Assembly (NCBI GenBank): GCA_001749745.1 | Contig: JWTM01000179.1 | Location: forward strand, 1 to 64,000 | Length of the DNA: 64,000 nucleotides | Source: Candidatus Marispirochaeta associata | GTDB lineage: Bacteria; Spirochaetota; Spirochaetia; JC444; Marispirochaetaceae | Direction of reading: 5' to 3' | In this document: positions 8,002 through 17,446 of the stretch, piece by piece | Position numbering within the stretch: position 1 is the stretch's first letter | Layout of the letters: every line of letters begins with the position of its first letter | Translations under genes and position numbers: made by a program | The notes under the pieces: model-generated | What the model saw: only the letters and a program-made list of their open reading frames with translations | What the model was told of the DNA's origin: nothing | Database searches by the model: none

Positions 8002-9726
8002 TTGTCTTTGCGAACAAGTGAAAATATTATCCGTTTATTGGGGACTCTTAAAATTAAGATCTATCATCAGAAAGCTGTAGCTATCTTCGGCTGGGCCGAT
8101 CCGGAGAAGAGAGCACACGAAGGCGGCGGCTATAACGCCATTGCCCGACTCCATATTGAGCACCTTCAAGCTCAGGGCCACCGGGTGCTCTACCTGCAGA
8201 GCGGCGTGCACTACTCTATCTGGAACTATGGCCCCAAAATCCATATTAAGCGGAACGAACTATACCTCCATGCCGTGCTGGAAAACAGCCTTGTTCACGC
8301 CCCGGCCCTCTACCAGTTGGGTCGTGAAACTGAGTCTGTTGATGCGGATCAGAACCGAATGATCATTCGCTGGTTGCAGGAGGAAGACGTAGGCGCGGTA
8401 TTCATCCACTCCCTGGAGGGCCACTCCCTGCCGCTCTTTGAAGCCTTGGCGAAGGCCGGTATTCCCTACTCACTCTTCCTGCACGACCACTACACCGTCT
8501 GCCCCCGAGTCAGCCTGCTGTACCAGGGGCGGGAACTTTGCTTAAACAATGACGATGGAAGGCGCTGTCGCACGTGCGGAACGCCTCAATCAGATCTGCG
8601 CTTTCGGCTGCGCTCCGCCGTCTATCAGAGCCAATCGACAGCACTGCAGCTGGTGAACCGGCTCCTACTCTGGCTGGGTGAGTATCGACGCAGACTGAAT
8701 AGGGCCACCATACACCAATCGTCTCTGCCGCGCATAACGCTACCCAATGCAAACCGGGTTTTTTTGGATCAGTCGAGTGCAACCTCTAAAGAGAACCCCC
8801 GGGAGCAGGTAATGCATTCGGTGCTTACGCATGCCGAAGCAGTCTATGCTCCCTCGAGTTTTATCATTGGTTACTTGCGCCGGTTTCAGTTGCCGGTTAA
8901 TACAGTGCAGCAGATTAGAATCCGGCTCCCCCATCTCCAGGAGCTGCGCGAGGCGGCGCGATGCATGACCGGGAGTACGGCGAAGCAACTCTGCTTCGCT
9001 TTCCACGGTACTGCCGCCCCTCATAAAGGGGGGCATATCTTTATCGAGGCGGTGCGATTGCTTCCCGCGAGTCTTCGACGCCGGGCCCGGTTCATCGTGC
9101 GCGGATTCCAGCGGGACGAGATAGATGGTGTAGAGTTTTACCCTCCCTACGATCATTCCCAGCTCACCGACTTTATCGATGAGTACACCATCGGAGTGGC
9201 GCCCCATCTCTGGTTCGAGAACTCCCCCGTGGCGGTGCTGGAACATCTTGCCGCCGGTAAACCGGTAATCGCCTCTGAATTAGGCGGGGTTACCGACTTT
9301 GTTATTCCGGGAGAGACCGGCTGGCTGGTACCGGCCGGGGATGCCGAAGCCCTCGCTGCTCTTATGCACAACATAATCCTCGGGAGCGAACCCATCCCTC
9401 AGATCAGTCTAAAGGATGACTATGTTCCTGAGGAGTTCTTTCAGGAATTAGATCCATGCCTTGTAGAAATCCTGAGGAAGGATAAAGAAGTCCTAAGTAG
9501 CGAGAAAGAAATCCTGAGGAGTGTTAAGGAAGTCCTAACCAGGGATAATGAGATCCTGAGGAAGGATAATGAATACTGGAAGCTCGAAAGTTGCTCATTG
9601 AAGGGTGAGAGGGGCAAACTGAAGCGAGAAATAATATTGCTTAAGGATAAAAATACATCTCAATTGAAGCGTATGAATAGAAAGATTCAAATATTAGCTG
9701 CGAACAGAACAAATAGTACATTATAA
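8002..9726 (+). CDS. family-4 glycosyltransferase with added coiled-coil tail (copy A, chimeric)
   Basis: This 574-residue protein has a GT-B glycosyltransferase body (to about residue 488). It shows GGGYN near the N-terminus, HDHYTVCPR with a Cys-rich RRCRTCG insert, FHGTAAPHKG, and the donor-site stretch ENSPVAVLEHLAAGKPV. Residues 489-574 are heptads E-(I/V)-L-x4 and a basic end. The body is GC-rich, but the first 25 codons and the tail are AT-rich, so the gene is a mosaic. The tail begins exactly at the duplication boundary. The start is uncertain: TTG 8002 lacks a clear ribosome-binding site, and recognisable enzyme sequence (VAIFGWADPEKRAHEGGG) begins at about codon 27. The tail may mediate oligomerisation. 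Confidence 0.8.
   Translation: MSLRTSENIIRLLGTLKIKIYHQKAVAIFGWADPEKRAHEGGGYNAIARLHIEHLQAQGHRVLYLQSGVHYSIWNYGPKIHIKRNELYLHAVLENSLVHAPALYQLGRETESVDADQNRMIIRWLQEEDVGAVFIHSLEGHSLPLFEALAKAGIPYSLFLHDHYTVCPRVSLLYQGRELCLNNDDGRRCRTCGTPQSDLRFRLRSAVYQSQSTALQLVNRLLLWLGEYRRRLNRATIHQSSLPRITLPNANRVFLDQSSATSKENPREQVMHSVLTHAEAVYAPSSFIIGYLRRFQLPVNTVQQIRIRLPHLQELREAARCMTGSTAKQLCFAFHGTAAPHKGGHIFIEAVRLLPASLRRRARFIVRGFQRDEIDGVEFYPPYDHSQLTDFIDEYTIGVAPHLWFENSPVAVLEHLAAGKPVIASELGGVTDFVIPGETGWLVPAGDAEALAALMHNIILGSEPIPQISLKDDYVPEEFFQELDPCLVEILRKDKEVLSSEKEILRSVKEVLTRDNEILRKDNEYWKLESCSLKGERGKLKREIILLKDKNTSQLKRMNRKIQILAANRTNSTL
9466..9570 (+). repeat. 21/42-bp minisatellite at the copy A/B junction
   Basis: Two and a half 42-bp units (9466-9486, 9487-9528, 9529-9570) match bases 21-125. 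The duplication boundary at 9466 is exactly the start of a 21-bp half-unit, which points to the minisatellite as the site of rearrangement. Confidence 0.85.
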
Positions 9727-9736
9727 GGAAGAGACG

Positions 9737-10465
9737 ATGAGTGTGATAATAGAAGTTGCCTCCTATCCTAAGTGTGGAAATACTTGGATGCGTCATATTT
9801 TAGCAAAGTTGTTTGATCTGAATGTACATTTCGACGTTCCTGATATTCATCAACAACATGACAAAACTAAAGAAATGATCAAAACTGTAAAACTCAAGAA
9901 AGAATATGGATTTTATAAATCGCATAACCTCAATCACAAAAAAATGAATCCTGATCGAATCTTACTTATATATCGGCATCCTTTAGATGTATTTATGTCG
10001 TCTCTAAACTATATGTATATAACTGAGAAGATTGATTTCTTTAAGGATAATATTCTTAGATCTGTTGATGAATTGTTGGATCTCAATCTATTGGATGATT
10101 ATTTCGATGAATTTATTGAGGATATGGGAGTGCGTTTTTTTTATTCTCTATTAGGAAATTATTCTAATTATAAGTTATATCTTGAGAGAGCGATGAGTTT
10201 AGATAAAGTTGTAGCATTAAGATATGAGGATTTATTTAAAGATCCCTATTCTACAATGTTGAATCTTTTTGAGAAACTTATTCCTGGTGAAAGGATAGAT
10301 TTTTGTCCTGATGTCTTTGATAGTGTGAATGAGCGAACAAAGAATAGCGGAAAGAAGTTTTTCTGGAAATCTAAGACTGATGTTTATAAAGAGTATTTGG
10401 ATTGTGCGCAAATAGAGTCGTTTTATAGTAAGCATAAAGATTTTTTATTTTCACTTGGGTATTGA
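9737..10465 (+). CDS. PAPS-dependent sulfotransferase, type 1 (copy B)
   Basis: The 242 residues are identical to the product of 292-1020, including the PAPS loop YPKCGNTW (10-17) and R80/S88-S89. It follows the tailed glycosyltransferase by 10 bases with AAGGAAGAG in between. In this copy the upstream gene is complete, so the order glycosyltransferase, sulfotransferase 1, sulfotransferase 2 can be seen. A second identical gene may raise dosage; no divergence suggests a new substrate. Confidence 0.85.
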   Translation: MSVIIEVASYPKCGNTWMRHILAKLFDLNVHFDVPDIHQQHDKTKEMIKTVKLKKEYGFYKSHNLNHKKMNPDRILLIYRHPLDVFMSSLNYMYITEKIDFFKDNILRSVDELLDLNLLDDYFDEFIEDMGVRFFYSLLGNYSNYKLYLERAMSLDKVVALRYEDLFKDPYSTMLNLFEKLIPGERIDFCPDVFDSVNERTKNSGKKFFWKSKTDVYKEYLDCAQIESFYSKHKDFLFSLGY

Positions 10466-10957
10466 TATTGTAATAATAATGGTGAATACCAAGAGTTGGT
10501 ATACAAAGGTTATAAATTAGGAATAATATTACGATCTTTGATATGATATCTATTGATAAGTCTCATTCATGTCATATTAAAACTTTGAACATTAATAATG
10601 ATAGAATCGTGTGTTTCATTAATAGTTTTTATACCACTGAGAATCGGTAAAAAGTTAATAAGTATTGACTGATTTATCTGTTAATATTCATTGATTTGAT
10701 TCGATAGTATTGTCCATAACAATTATTGAAGGCAAATGAACTATAGGTGAAGGTTTAGTAGTTTGAGGTTTGTTTGCTATCAATGTTGAAGTATCAGTTT
10801 GGCCTGCTAAGATCATTATAAAAACAGCTAATTTGGTTAATAGTAGAAGCTTGATGCGGGGGAGTGCTTAAGTATAGAGATACTGACTATAAAATTTTAA
10901 AAAAGGAAAAATTCGAAAACGTTATTAGTCAAGTAGATCAATCAGGAGGAATATTGA
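10466..10957. other. AT-rich intergenic region (copy B)
   Basis: Identical to 1021-1512. No gene, RNA or terminator is recognised apart from the short overlapping frame that ends in the next gene. Confidence 0.5.
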
Positions 10958-10968
10958 ATGATGGATAG
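10864..10968 (+). CDS. possible 34-residue upstream ORF (copy B)
   Basis: Identical to 1419-1523. It ends inside the first codons of sulfotransferase 2 and could couple its translation, or be a chance frame. Confidence 0.2.
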   Translation: MLKYRDTDYKILKKEKFENVISQVDQSGGILNDG

Positions 10969-11812
10969 AAATGTAAAACATATATTAAGGTTTACGGATG
11001 GAAAAGAACTTGAGTTGGTGGCAAATGGAAGAGTCAATTATGAGGGGGATCCTTTTTTTATTTTTGGTTTACACAAATCAGGAAGTACCTTGATTAGTAA
11101 TGTCTTTAAAGATATTTGTAAAAGAATGGATATACCTTCTCTTTCAATACCGGACGAGTTGTTTTCCAGGGGTTTAACCCTAAATAAATTAGAAAAATCG
11201 AATAATTATTTTCAAAAGTTGTTAATTTGCTACAATGGGTTCAGGTATTTTTGGCCAGAACTAACAAGTTTTTCATTTGAGAAATATAAAAAAATTTTAC
11301 TTGTTCGGGATCCTAGAGATGCAATGATATCGTATTATTTCTCTATGAAATCATCTCACGTCTTTCCTGGTGATTCAAAAAGCGCTTTGAAAAAGAATTT
11401 AGAGGATCTTAGAAATGAATTAAATAGAAACAGTTTCAATGATGATACGATTAAAGCGTTCATTGATAAACAAGGAAAGAGCATGAAGTTAAATATGCAA
11501 AAGTATATAAGCTGCTTAGATTTAGGGTTTAAAGTGTATCGCTATGAAGACATAATCTTTTACAAAAAAGAATGGATACTGAATATGTGCGAATATTTGA
11601 ATATCGAGATACCAAAAGCTATACTGAAAGAAATTGTTTCTAAGCATGATATTATACCTATCGATGAAAACGAAAAATCTCATATTAGATCTGTAATCCC
11701 AGGGAATCATAAAAAGCATTTTTCTGAAAATATTATAGATTATTTAAATGATTTCTTTAAGGATGAAATACGTTTTTTTGGTTACGATGATGTATGCTCA
11801 AAAATGTTCTAA
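10958..11812 (+). CDS. PAPS-dependent sulfotransferase, type 2 (copy B)
   Basis: The 284 residues are identical to the product of 1513-2367: PAPS loop HKSGST at 39-44, 3'-phosphate motif with R117 and S125, and AGGAGGA seven bases before the start. It would act with the type 1 enzyme on the glycan made by the neighbouring transferases, using PAPS from the cysD/cysNC genes about 8 kb downstream. Confidence 0.8.
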   Translation: MMDRNVKHILRFTDGKELELVANGRVNYEGDPFFIFGLHKSGSTLISNVFKDICKRMDIPSLSIPDELFSRGLTLNKLEKSNNYFQKLLICYNGFRYFWPELTSFSFEKYKKILLVRDPRDAMISYYFSMKSSHVFPGDSKSALKKNLEDLRNELNRNSFNDDTIKAFIDKQGKSMKLNMQKYISCLDLGFKVYRYEDIIFYKKEWILNMCEYLNIEIPKAILKEIVSKHDIIPIDENEKSHIRSVIPGNHKKHFSENIIDYLNDFFKDEIRFFGYDDVCSKMF

Positions 11813-12433
11813 TCGTAAGAATGTTGAATATTACATCGAGATTGCATGCTGCTATCTATATAAGATAAAAAAGATTTAACTTTAAGTGAGATCGGGCCTT
11901 CTGTCATGGTTGATAGATACATACAAAGATAAGACCTGTCGGATAAGTCTCCATAGAGAGAGCGGTTAGAAGGTAAAAATGATCTATAGTATTTACGCTT
12001 TGAAAGGGACAAACGTATTGCGAAAACGACTTTGCGCTTTTCATGGATAGCGAAAAAAATCATCACTGAGGTAAGCATTTCAATGAACGAGGGCGCTGAT
12101 TTCAGGGGGAGAAAAATGTGTCTTGGTGAGATATTTGTAGAGTTCTTTGCAGATGAATCTACCGAAGAGAAATGGAGGCACTGGTTGGTCCTTTATTGTA
12201 TAACCATCAGCGCATCATAAATCAAAGAAAGAACTTTTATCATCGGCCTGGAAGATTTTGAGAAGATACGGCAAAACAATATCTGTAATATCAAATTTGA
12301 AATGAGTCCTCTCGCGATGAAGCTCGGATTGGTGCTAATGTGATTAGTAATTTCCGAAAAAGACAATCAGTGGATTTACTGTCTGAGATTAATGAATGAA
12401 TTGCAAAGAACAGGTTCAGAAAGGATTAAATAT
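11813..12433. other. AT-rich region with gene remnants (copy B)
   Basis: Identical to 2368-2988. It holds the same broken protein-like frames (12032-12220 and about 12220-12343) and no intact gene. Confidence 0.4.
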
Positions 12434-15400
12434 ATGGGCAAAGGAATAGTCTCTATTATTACAGTTGTATTCAACAATGTAAATACGATTCATCAATGTA
12501 TTGACTCTGTTCTTTTACAGGACTACTGCGACATAGAGTATATTGTCATAGACGGAGGATCAACTGATGGTACGTTGGAAGTACTTCAGGAATATGGAGA
12601 TGATATTGATATTTTGGTCAGTGAACCAGACGATGGATTATACGATGCCATGAACAAAGGGTTGAAGCTGGCAACTGGAGACTATATTGCCTTTCTGAAT
12701 TCAGATGATTTCTATCTCCAAGGTGCTATCAGTGCCTCCATGAATAACATTGTTGATAATGATCTGGATCTATCGTATGCAGGTTTTATATATATGCGTG
12801 ATGATGGGTATGCAGTACTCGCTGATGAGGGAAGAAGCTGGGATGAGTCAATGTTGATACAGGGGATCCCCGGCGGTCACGAAACCATATTCGCGCATCG
12901 TAAATGCTATGACGAATTGGGTGGATTTGACACATCACTAAAGGTCGCTGCGGACTATAACTGGGTAATGTCTGCCTTTGATGCAGGCTTTAAGGCCATG
13001 CCGCTAAAGAAAAACATCCTGGTAATGCGTATGGGAGGAGCTTCCTTCTCAGAAGAGAATGAGAGAAATGAGAACTATTATTTACTTGAAAAGCAGTTTG
13101 GTAGTTTACCATCTACCTTGATAGATGATCTCTACTCACTCAAGTTTTATAAGAACTGGCATGGATCGGATATATCCCAAGAAAAGATTAATGAACTGCT
13201 TAAAGATAGTTATTATCGTTCGGAGAGATATAGAAAGTCTTTGTTTTTGACCCTTAACAACCTGCGGAATGGAATCAAAGGTAAGATTCTTCCAATGGAA
13301 AAAAAAGATAAAGCTAAAAAGCGAATTGCAGTCTTCGTGTCTTTTCTAACTAATGTTACCGGCGGGGCTGAGCGGATTGCTATTGAGCAGGCAAATGAGT
13401 TGCATAGAAGAGGGCATGCTGTAACAGTTGTCTGTTGTCACGGTTTAGCTGGGGGCGCTTATTACTCTCTTGATGAAGATATCCCATATATTGATCTGGC
13501 AATCCACCCATATAATAAAGAGTATTATGAAGAAGGTAAAAACTTAGTTTTAAGGTTTAATGATATCTACGCTAGAAAATTTGATGATTTGAACTATATT
13601 CCTATAGAAAAGGATTTTCAAGAGTGGCTAGATCAGGGAAATTTATGGAGAATACAAGTAATCAATGGATTCTTAAAGAAGCATGATTTTGATTGTGTTA
13701 TTTCTCATATGCCTTCTTCTTATCCATATGTACTTTTCTCCGAAAGTCCAAAGACAAATACAGTACATATAGCTGCCTTGCACAATGCGCCATCATTTAA
13801 ATTTTACTCTCCACTATACCCAGCTAACTCGGATATGGAGCGTTATTTAAGACTTGTAGCGCTTGAAAAAGCTACCGCAATAAGTGTAATTTTTGATGGC
13901 TTTGTTAAACAAATGCCAATCGAATATAGAAAAAAGACAATAGTTCTACCGAATTTTATAAGTATAGATACTAACGAGATATGTGATCTGAGTGTAGAAA
14001 AGAAAGTAATACTTTCTGTAGGAAGATTATCAGAACAGAAAGACCATAGAACGTTACTGAGCGCCTTTAATGAAGTTAAAAAGAAGTATCCTGATTGGTC
14101 TTTACATATATATGGAGAAGGCCCACTTAAGAATGATCTCGCCACTTATACTGAAACTCTAGGTTTGAATCCAGAAAACATATTTCTCGGTGTTCGGAGA
14201 AATATTGAAGAAGTATATAAGACTGCTGATATTTATGTTATTCCATCGATTTTCGAGGGATTTGGATTGACCTTAGTCGAGGCGATGGCTAATGGGTTGC
14301 CAGTGATAGGGTTTTCTGATTGTGAAGGTGTAAATAAAATAATTAAGAATAAAAAAAATGGTTTTTTGGTCAGCAGAATAGACGATGTTCAATCTTTGGC
14401 CAATGCAATTAGCAACTTGATAGGTGATGCTATTAAGAGAAGAGAATATGGAAAAGAATCGATTAAGCTGTCAAAGCAGTATAGGGTGAAGAATAACGTG
14501 GATATTCTTGAAAAGAAGGTTTTGGATAAAATCACTGGTTCTTCGGGGCCGACAAAAAGATATGAAAATATTGACATAAAAGTTTGCCAAGTGCTTACAT
14601 ATGTGCAGGGTGGTGCAGGAATCGCAGCGGTGCGGCTTCATGAAGGGCTAAGGAGAAAGGCTATTGATTCGAAAGTGGTTGGGCTTACTGCTAAAGATTG
14701 TCCTTCTTTTCATCGAGTCGATTTGGAAAAAGATCAAATCTCAATGTTTGAATTAATGCAAAACTTAGTCTCTGACGATAACATGAAAGGAGAAGGTACT
14801 GCTTTTTCAACCTCGTATGCTGGATTGTCAAACGATCAGTTAGAATTGATAAAAGGTTTTGATGTTATTAATCTCCATTGGATACAGAGAATATTAAGTA
14901 ATGAAGCTATTGCAGATCTTTCGAATATAGGTAAGCCAATTGTTTGGACGATGCATGATATGAATCCATTTACGGGAGGATGTCATTATGATCATGGATG
15001 CGGTAGGTATAAAACAGGATGTTTTGATTGTCCGCAACTTATAAATACTTATAATGAGTATCCTGCTAAAATACTAGCCGCTAAGGAACGATACTGGTCA
15101 AAAAATATAATAGTTGTGACTCCTAGTAGGTGGTTAGCTAAGTGTGCAAGAAACAGCAAGGTGTTTAAAGATAATCAAATTGAAGTGATTCCCAATTCCT
15201 TGGACACTGATGTGTTTGTCCCGACAGAGAAGGCCTTGGCTAAGAGTAGGTTTAATATACCATTATCAAAACCAACTTTGCTTTTCTCTTGTCATAGCCA
15301 TGGAGAGCGACGAAAGGGGTTCAATGAACTTGTTGAGACTTCAAAAATACTAAAAAACAAAGGTTTGGATTTTCACATTTTAACATTTGGCCATGAAAGC

Positions 15401-16363
15401 AAAGAGTTGTCATCACTTGGCTTCTCGTATAGTTCGCTAGGGCATATAGATGATCCCAGTACTTTAGCATTAGGTTATAGTGCGGCGGACATTACTGTTT
15501 TACCTTCATTAGAAGACAATTTACCAAATATCATTCTTGAGTCAATTTCATGTGGAACTCCCGTGGCAGCATTTAATTCTGGCGGTATAGGTGATGCCGT
15601 AATAGATGGAGTTACTGGTAGTTTGGCAGAGAGGGGGAGCTGTAATGATTTGGCTAACTCGATTATCAAGCTATGTGATAGCGATTTATCGAGTTCATGT
15701 CGTGAATATTCAGAAAAAGAGTTCTCATTGCATGTTCAGGCGGATAGATACTTGAAATTATATAAAAATGTAGTAAGTCAAAATGAATGGTATAAAAATA
15801 ATGAGAGATCTCCAATGGTTTTTCCGGAGATGCAGAAATGTATGATTAATATGGTCCATGGAATATTAAATGAAGAAAAAAGTATAAAAGCAGTACAAAT
15901 TAACAATTTCTCTTATAAGCGTTGTAGGAATAGTGTTGATTTGAACTTGATATTAGAAAATAGTAGAGTCCCAGTGTCAAGTGAGAAAAGGAATGAAATA
16001 GTGGCAATACGACGGTCTGGTTTATTCTACAATAATTACTATTTGGAGCAATTCATAAGAAATCCAGAAATTGATCCTTTGATCGACTATGTACTTAATC
16101 ATCCTACTAAAGCACCAAATCCACTTTTTGATGGAGAATGGTACTTGCAGAGATATCCAGAAGTAAAAGAAGCCGGCTATAATCCTTTGTATCACTTCAT
16201 TATGTTTTATCACGAGAATTACGATCCATGTCCTGATTTCAGTACTATAGGCTATGTTCATTCTCATCCTGAGGTAAAAGACAATAATATGAATCCTCTA
16301 TTGCACTATTTGAAATTCGGAATATATATGCAAAATGACTACCTTTTGGGAAAAGAAAGATGA
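12434..16363 (+). CDS. three-domain glycosyltransferase (GT2-GT4-GT4) with C-terminal repeats (copy B)
   Basis: Identical in sequence to 2989-6918: an N-terminal GT-A family-2 domain, two GT-B family-4 domains and a C-terminal pair of YLxxYPEV / NPLxHY repeats. ATG 12392 is the in-frame alternative start. No signal peptide is present, so it would act at the inner face of the cytoplasmic membrane, probably building several consecutive linkages of a repeat unit. Confidence 0.85.
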   Translation: MGKGIVSIITVVFNNVNTIHQCIDSVLLQDYCDIEYIVIDGGSTDGTLEVLQEYGDDIDILVSEPDDGLYDAMNKGLKLATGDYIAFLNSDDFYLQGAISASMNNIVDNDLDLSYAGFIYMRDDGYAVLADEGRSWDESMLIQGIPGGHETIFAHRKCYDELGGFDTSLKVAADYNWVMSAFDAGFKAMPLKKNILVMRMGGASFSEENERNENYYLLEKQFGSLPSTLIDDLYSLKFYKNWHGSDISQEKINELLKDSYYRSERYRKSLFLTLNNLRNGIKGKILPMEKKDKAKKRIAVFVSFLTNVTGGAERIAIEQANELHRRGHAVTVVCCHGLAGGAYYSLDEDIPYIDLAIHPYNKEYYEEGKNLVLRFNDIYARKFDDLNYIPIEKDFQEWLDQGNLWRIQVINGFLKKHDFDCVISHMPSSYPYVLFSESPKTNTVHIAALHNAPSFKFYSPLYPANSDMERYLRLVALEKATAISVIFDGFVKQMPIEYRKKTIVLPNFISIDTNEICDLSVEKKVILSVGRLSEQKDHRTLLSAFNEVKKKYPDWSLHIYGEGPLKNDLATYTETLGLNPENIFLGVRRNIEEVYKTADIYVIPSIFEGFGLTLVEAMANGLPVIGFSDCEGVNKIIKNKKNGFLVSRIDDVQSLANAISNLIGDAIKRREYGKESIKLSKQYRVKNNVDILEKKVLDKITGSSGPTKRYENIDIKVCQVLTYVQGGAGIAAVRLHEGLRRKAIDSKVVGLTAKDCPSFHRVDLEKDQISMFELMQNLVSDDNMKGEGTAFSTSYAGLSNDQLELIKGFDVINLHWIQRILSNEAIADLSNIGKPIVWTMHDMNPFTGGCHYDHGCGRYKTGCFDCPQLINTYNEYPAKILAAKERYWSKNIIVVTPSRWLAKCARNSKVFKDNQIEVIPNSLDTDVFVPTEKALAKSRFNIPLSKPTLLFSCHSHGERRKGFNELVETSKILKNKGLDFHILTFGHESKELSSLGFSYSSLGHIDDPSTLALGYSAADITVLPSLEDNLPNIILESISCGTPVAAFNSGGIGDAVIDGVTGSLAERGSCNDLANSIIKLCDSDLSSSCREYSEKEFSLHVQADRYLKLYKNVVSQNEWYKNNERSPMVFPEMQKCMINMVHGILNEEKSIKAVQINNFSYKRCRNSVDLNLILENSRVPVSSEKRNEIVAIRRSGLFYNNYYLEQFIRNPEIDPLIDYVLNHPTKAPNPLFDGEWYLQRYPEVKEAGYNPLYHFIMFYHENYDPCPDFSTIGYVHSHPEVKDNNMNPLLHYLKFGIYMQNDYLLGKER

Positions 16364-17142
16364 AGAAAAGAATAAAGCGAATAATAAATATTATCATATT
16401 CTACTTCCCGGATGTGCAACAGTTTGCGCATTTCGTGAAGTATGTGTATTTAATAAAGACTCGTAGTTCATTTGATGCTGCATGGTATTATGGAGTGTAT
16501 GGGGATGTGCTAAGGCACAACCTTTCTGCTATGTGGCATTATTATGAATATGGATGGAAGGAAGGTCGTAATCCCAGTGGCTACTTTAATACGAACTATT
16601 ATCTTTCGGCTAATCCAGATATTTCTGAGATAGGAATGAATCCTTTCTATCATTATGTTAAATGGGGAAGAAGTGAAGGTCGTTATCCAAGTTTAGATGC
16701 AGAGTATGAAGACATAATAAAGAAGTCAGAACTTTTCGATGTTGACTTCTATTTGAATACCTATCCTGATCTTGGGCATGATAGAGACTTTGCAATTAGC
16801 CATTACTATAGATGGGGAGGATTTGAAGGAAGAAAGTGTAGTGTAGGATTTGATTCGGAATATTATCTTAATAGGTATCCAGATGTTAAAAATAAGGGTT
16901 TAAACCCCTTGATTCATTACCTCTTGTACGGTAGAGATGAAGGACGTTTTTCAACACAAGATGCAGAAAATATTAAGATTATAAGAGATGGCTGCGTGTT
17001 TGATGTAGAATATTATCTTGAAGCGAATCAAGATGTGAAGGACTCTGGGCAAGATGCTGCTACACATTATTATTTTAACGGTCTAAAAGAGGGGCGAGCG
17101 CCCTGTGCGAATTTTTTCTGGAAATATTATGCAAAAGATTGA
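16360..17142 (+). CDS. glycosyltransferase-associated repeat protein (copy B)
   Basis: Identical to 6915-7697, overlapping the preceding stop by 4 bp. It consists of about five FD-x2-YYL / NPL-x-HY / G-x2-EGR repeats. Function unknown; the tight coupling to the large enzyme argues for a shared complex. Confidence 0.65.
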   Translation: MKKRIKRIINIIIFYFPDVQQFAHFVKYVYLIKTRSSFDAAWYYGVYGDVLRHNLSAMWHYYEYGWKEGRNPSGYFNTNYYLSANPDISEIGMNPFYHYVKWGRSEGRYPSLDAEYEDIIKKSELFDVDFYLNTYPDLGHDRDFAISHYYRWGGFEGRKCSVGFDSEYYLNRYPDVKNKGLNPLIHYLLYGRDEGRFSTQDAENIKIIRDGCVFDVEYYLEANQDVKDSGQDAATHYYFNGLKEGRAPCANFFWKYYAKD

Positions 17143-17446
17143 AAATTGTTTATCTCTCTGAGGTATTTTACATGGAAATTATCTTTTTAGTATATAATTT
17201 CTTTATACCTAATCCAGTTTCAAGTAATTCAAAAGAACTAGATACAGTTCTGTGTTGTTTCGCTAAAAGAACTTGTAATATATTTAGGTTGTTTGGGTCC
17301 AAATTCGACTAATGACTGGAGACAGTTCAATGTAAAGCTTATAGCTAAATTAGATAATGTATAATAAGAATTATCTTGTATATCACGTTTCGATGTCATA
17401 GATTTGATGTAACACAGTTTAACTAAAATACAATTGCTGCGAATGC
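17143..17446. other. AT-rich intergenic region (copy B)
   Basis: Identical to 7698-8001, with one possible 46-codon frame at 17172-17312 and nothing else recognised. Confidence 0.4.
17172..17312 (+). CDS. possible 46-residue protein of unknown function (copy B)
   Basis: Identical to 7727-7867: GAGG eight bases before an ATG, hydrophobic N-terminus, no recognised family. It may be a remnant. Confidence 0.2.
   Translation: MEIIFLVYNFFIPNPVSSNSKELDTVLCCFAKRTCNIFRLFGSKFD

Larger units (their letters stand above)
21..9465. repeat. 9,445-bp tandem duplication, copy A
   Basis: Bases 21-9465 recur as 9466-18910 with a constant offset of 9,445. All four complete upstream genes and the intergenic stretches I compared are identical; only the ends differ. 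The match breaks on the left between bases 20 and 21 (t at 20, a at 9465). It breaks on the right after the GTA codon at 18908-18910, apart from one shared g. No transposase, insertion sequence or terminal inverted repeat flanks the unit. Perfect identity implies a very recent event or a multi-copy array that extends upstream of the window. Confidence 0.97.

Noticed and set aside
9466..9570. Phase-variable on/off switch by repeat slippage
   Set aside because: Units are 21 or 42 bp, so slippage keeps the frame; only length can vary.
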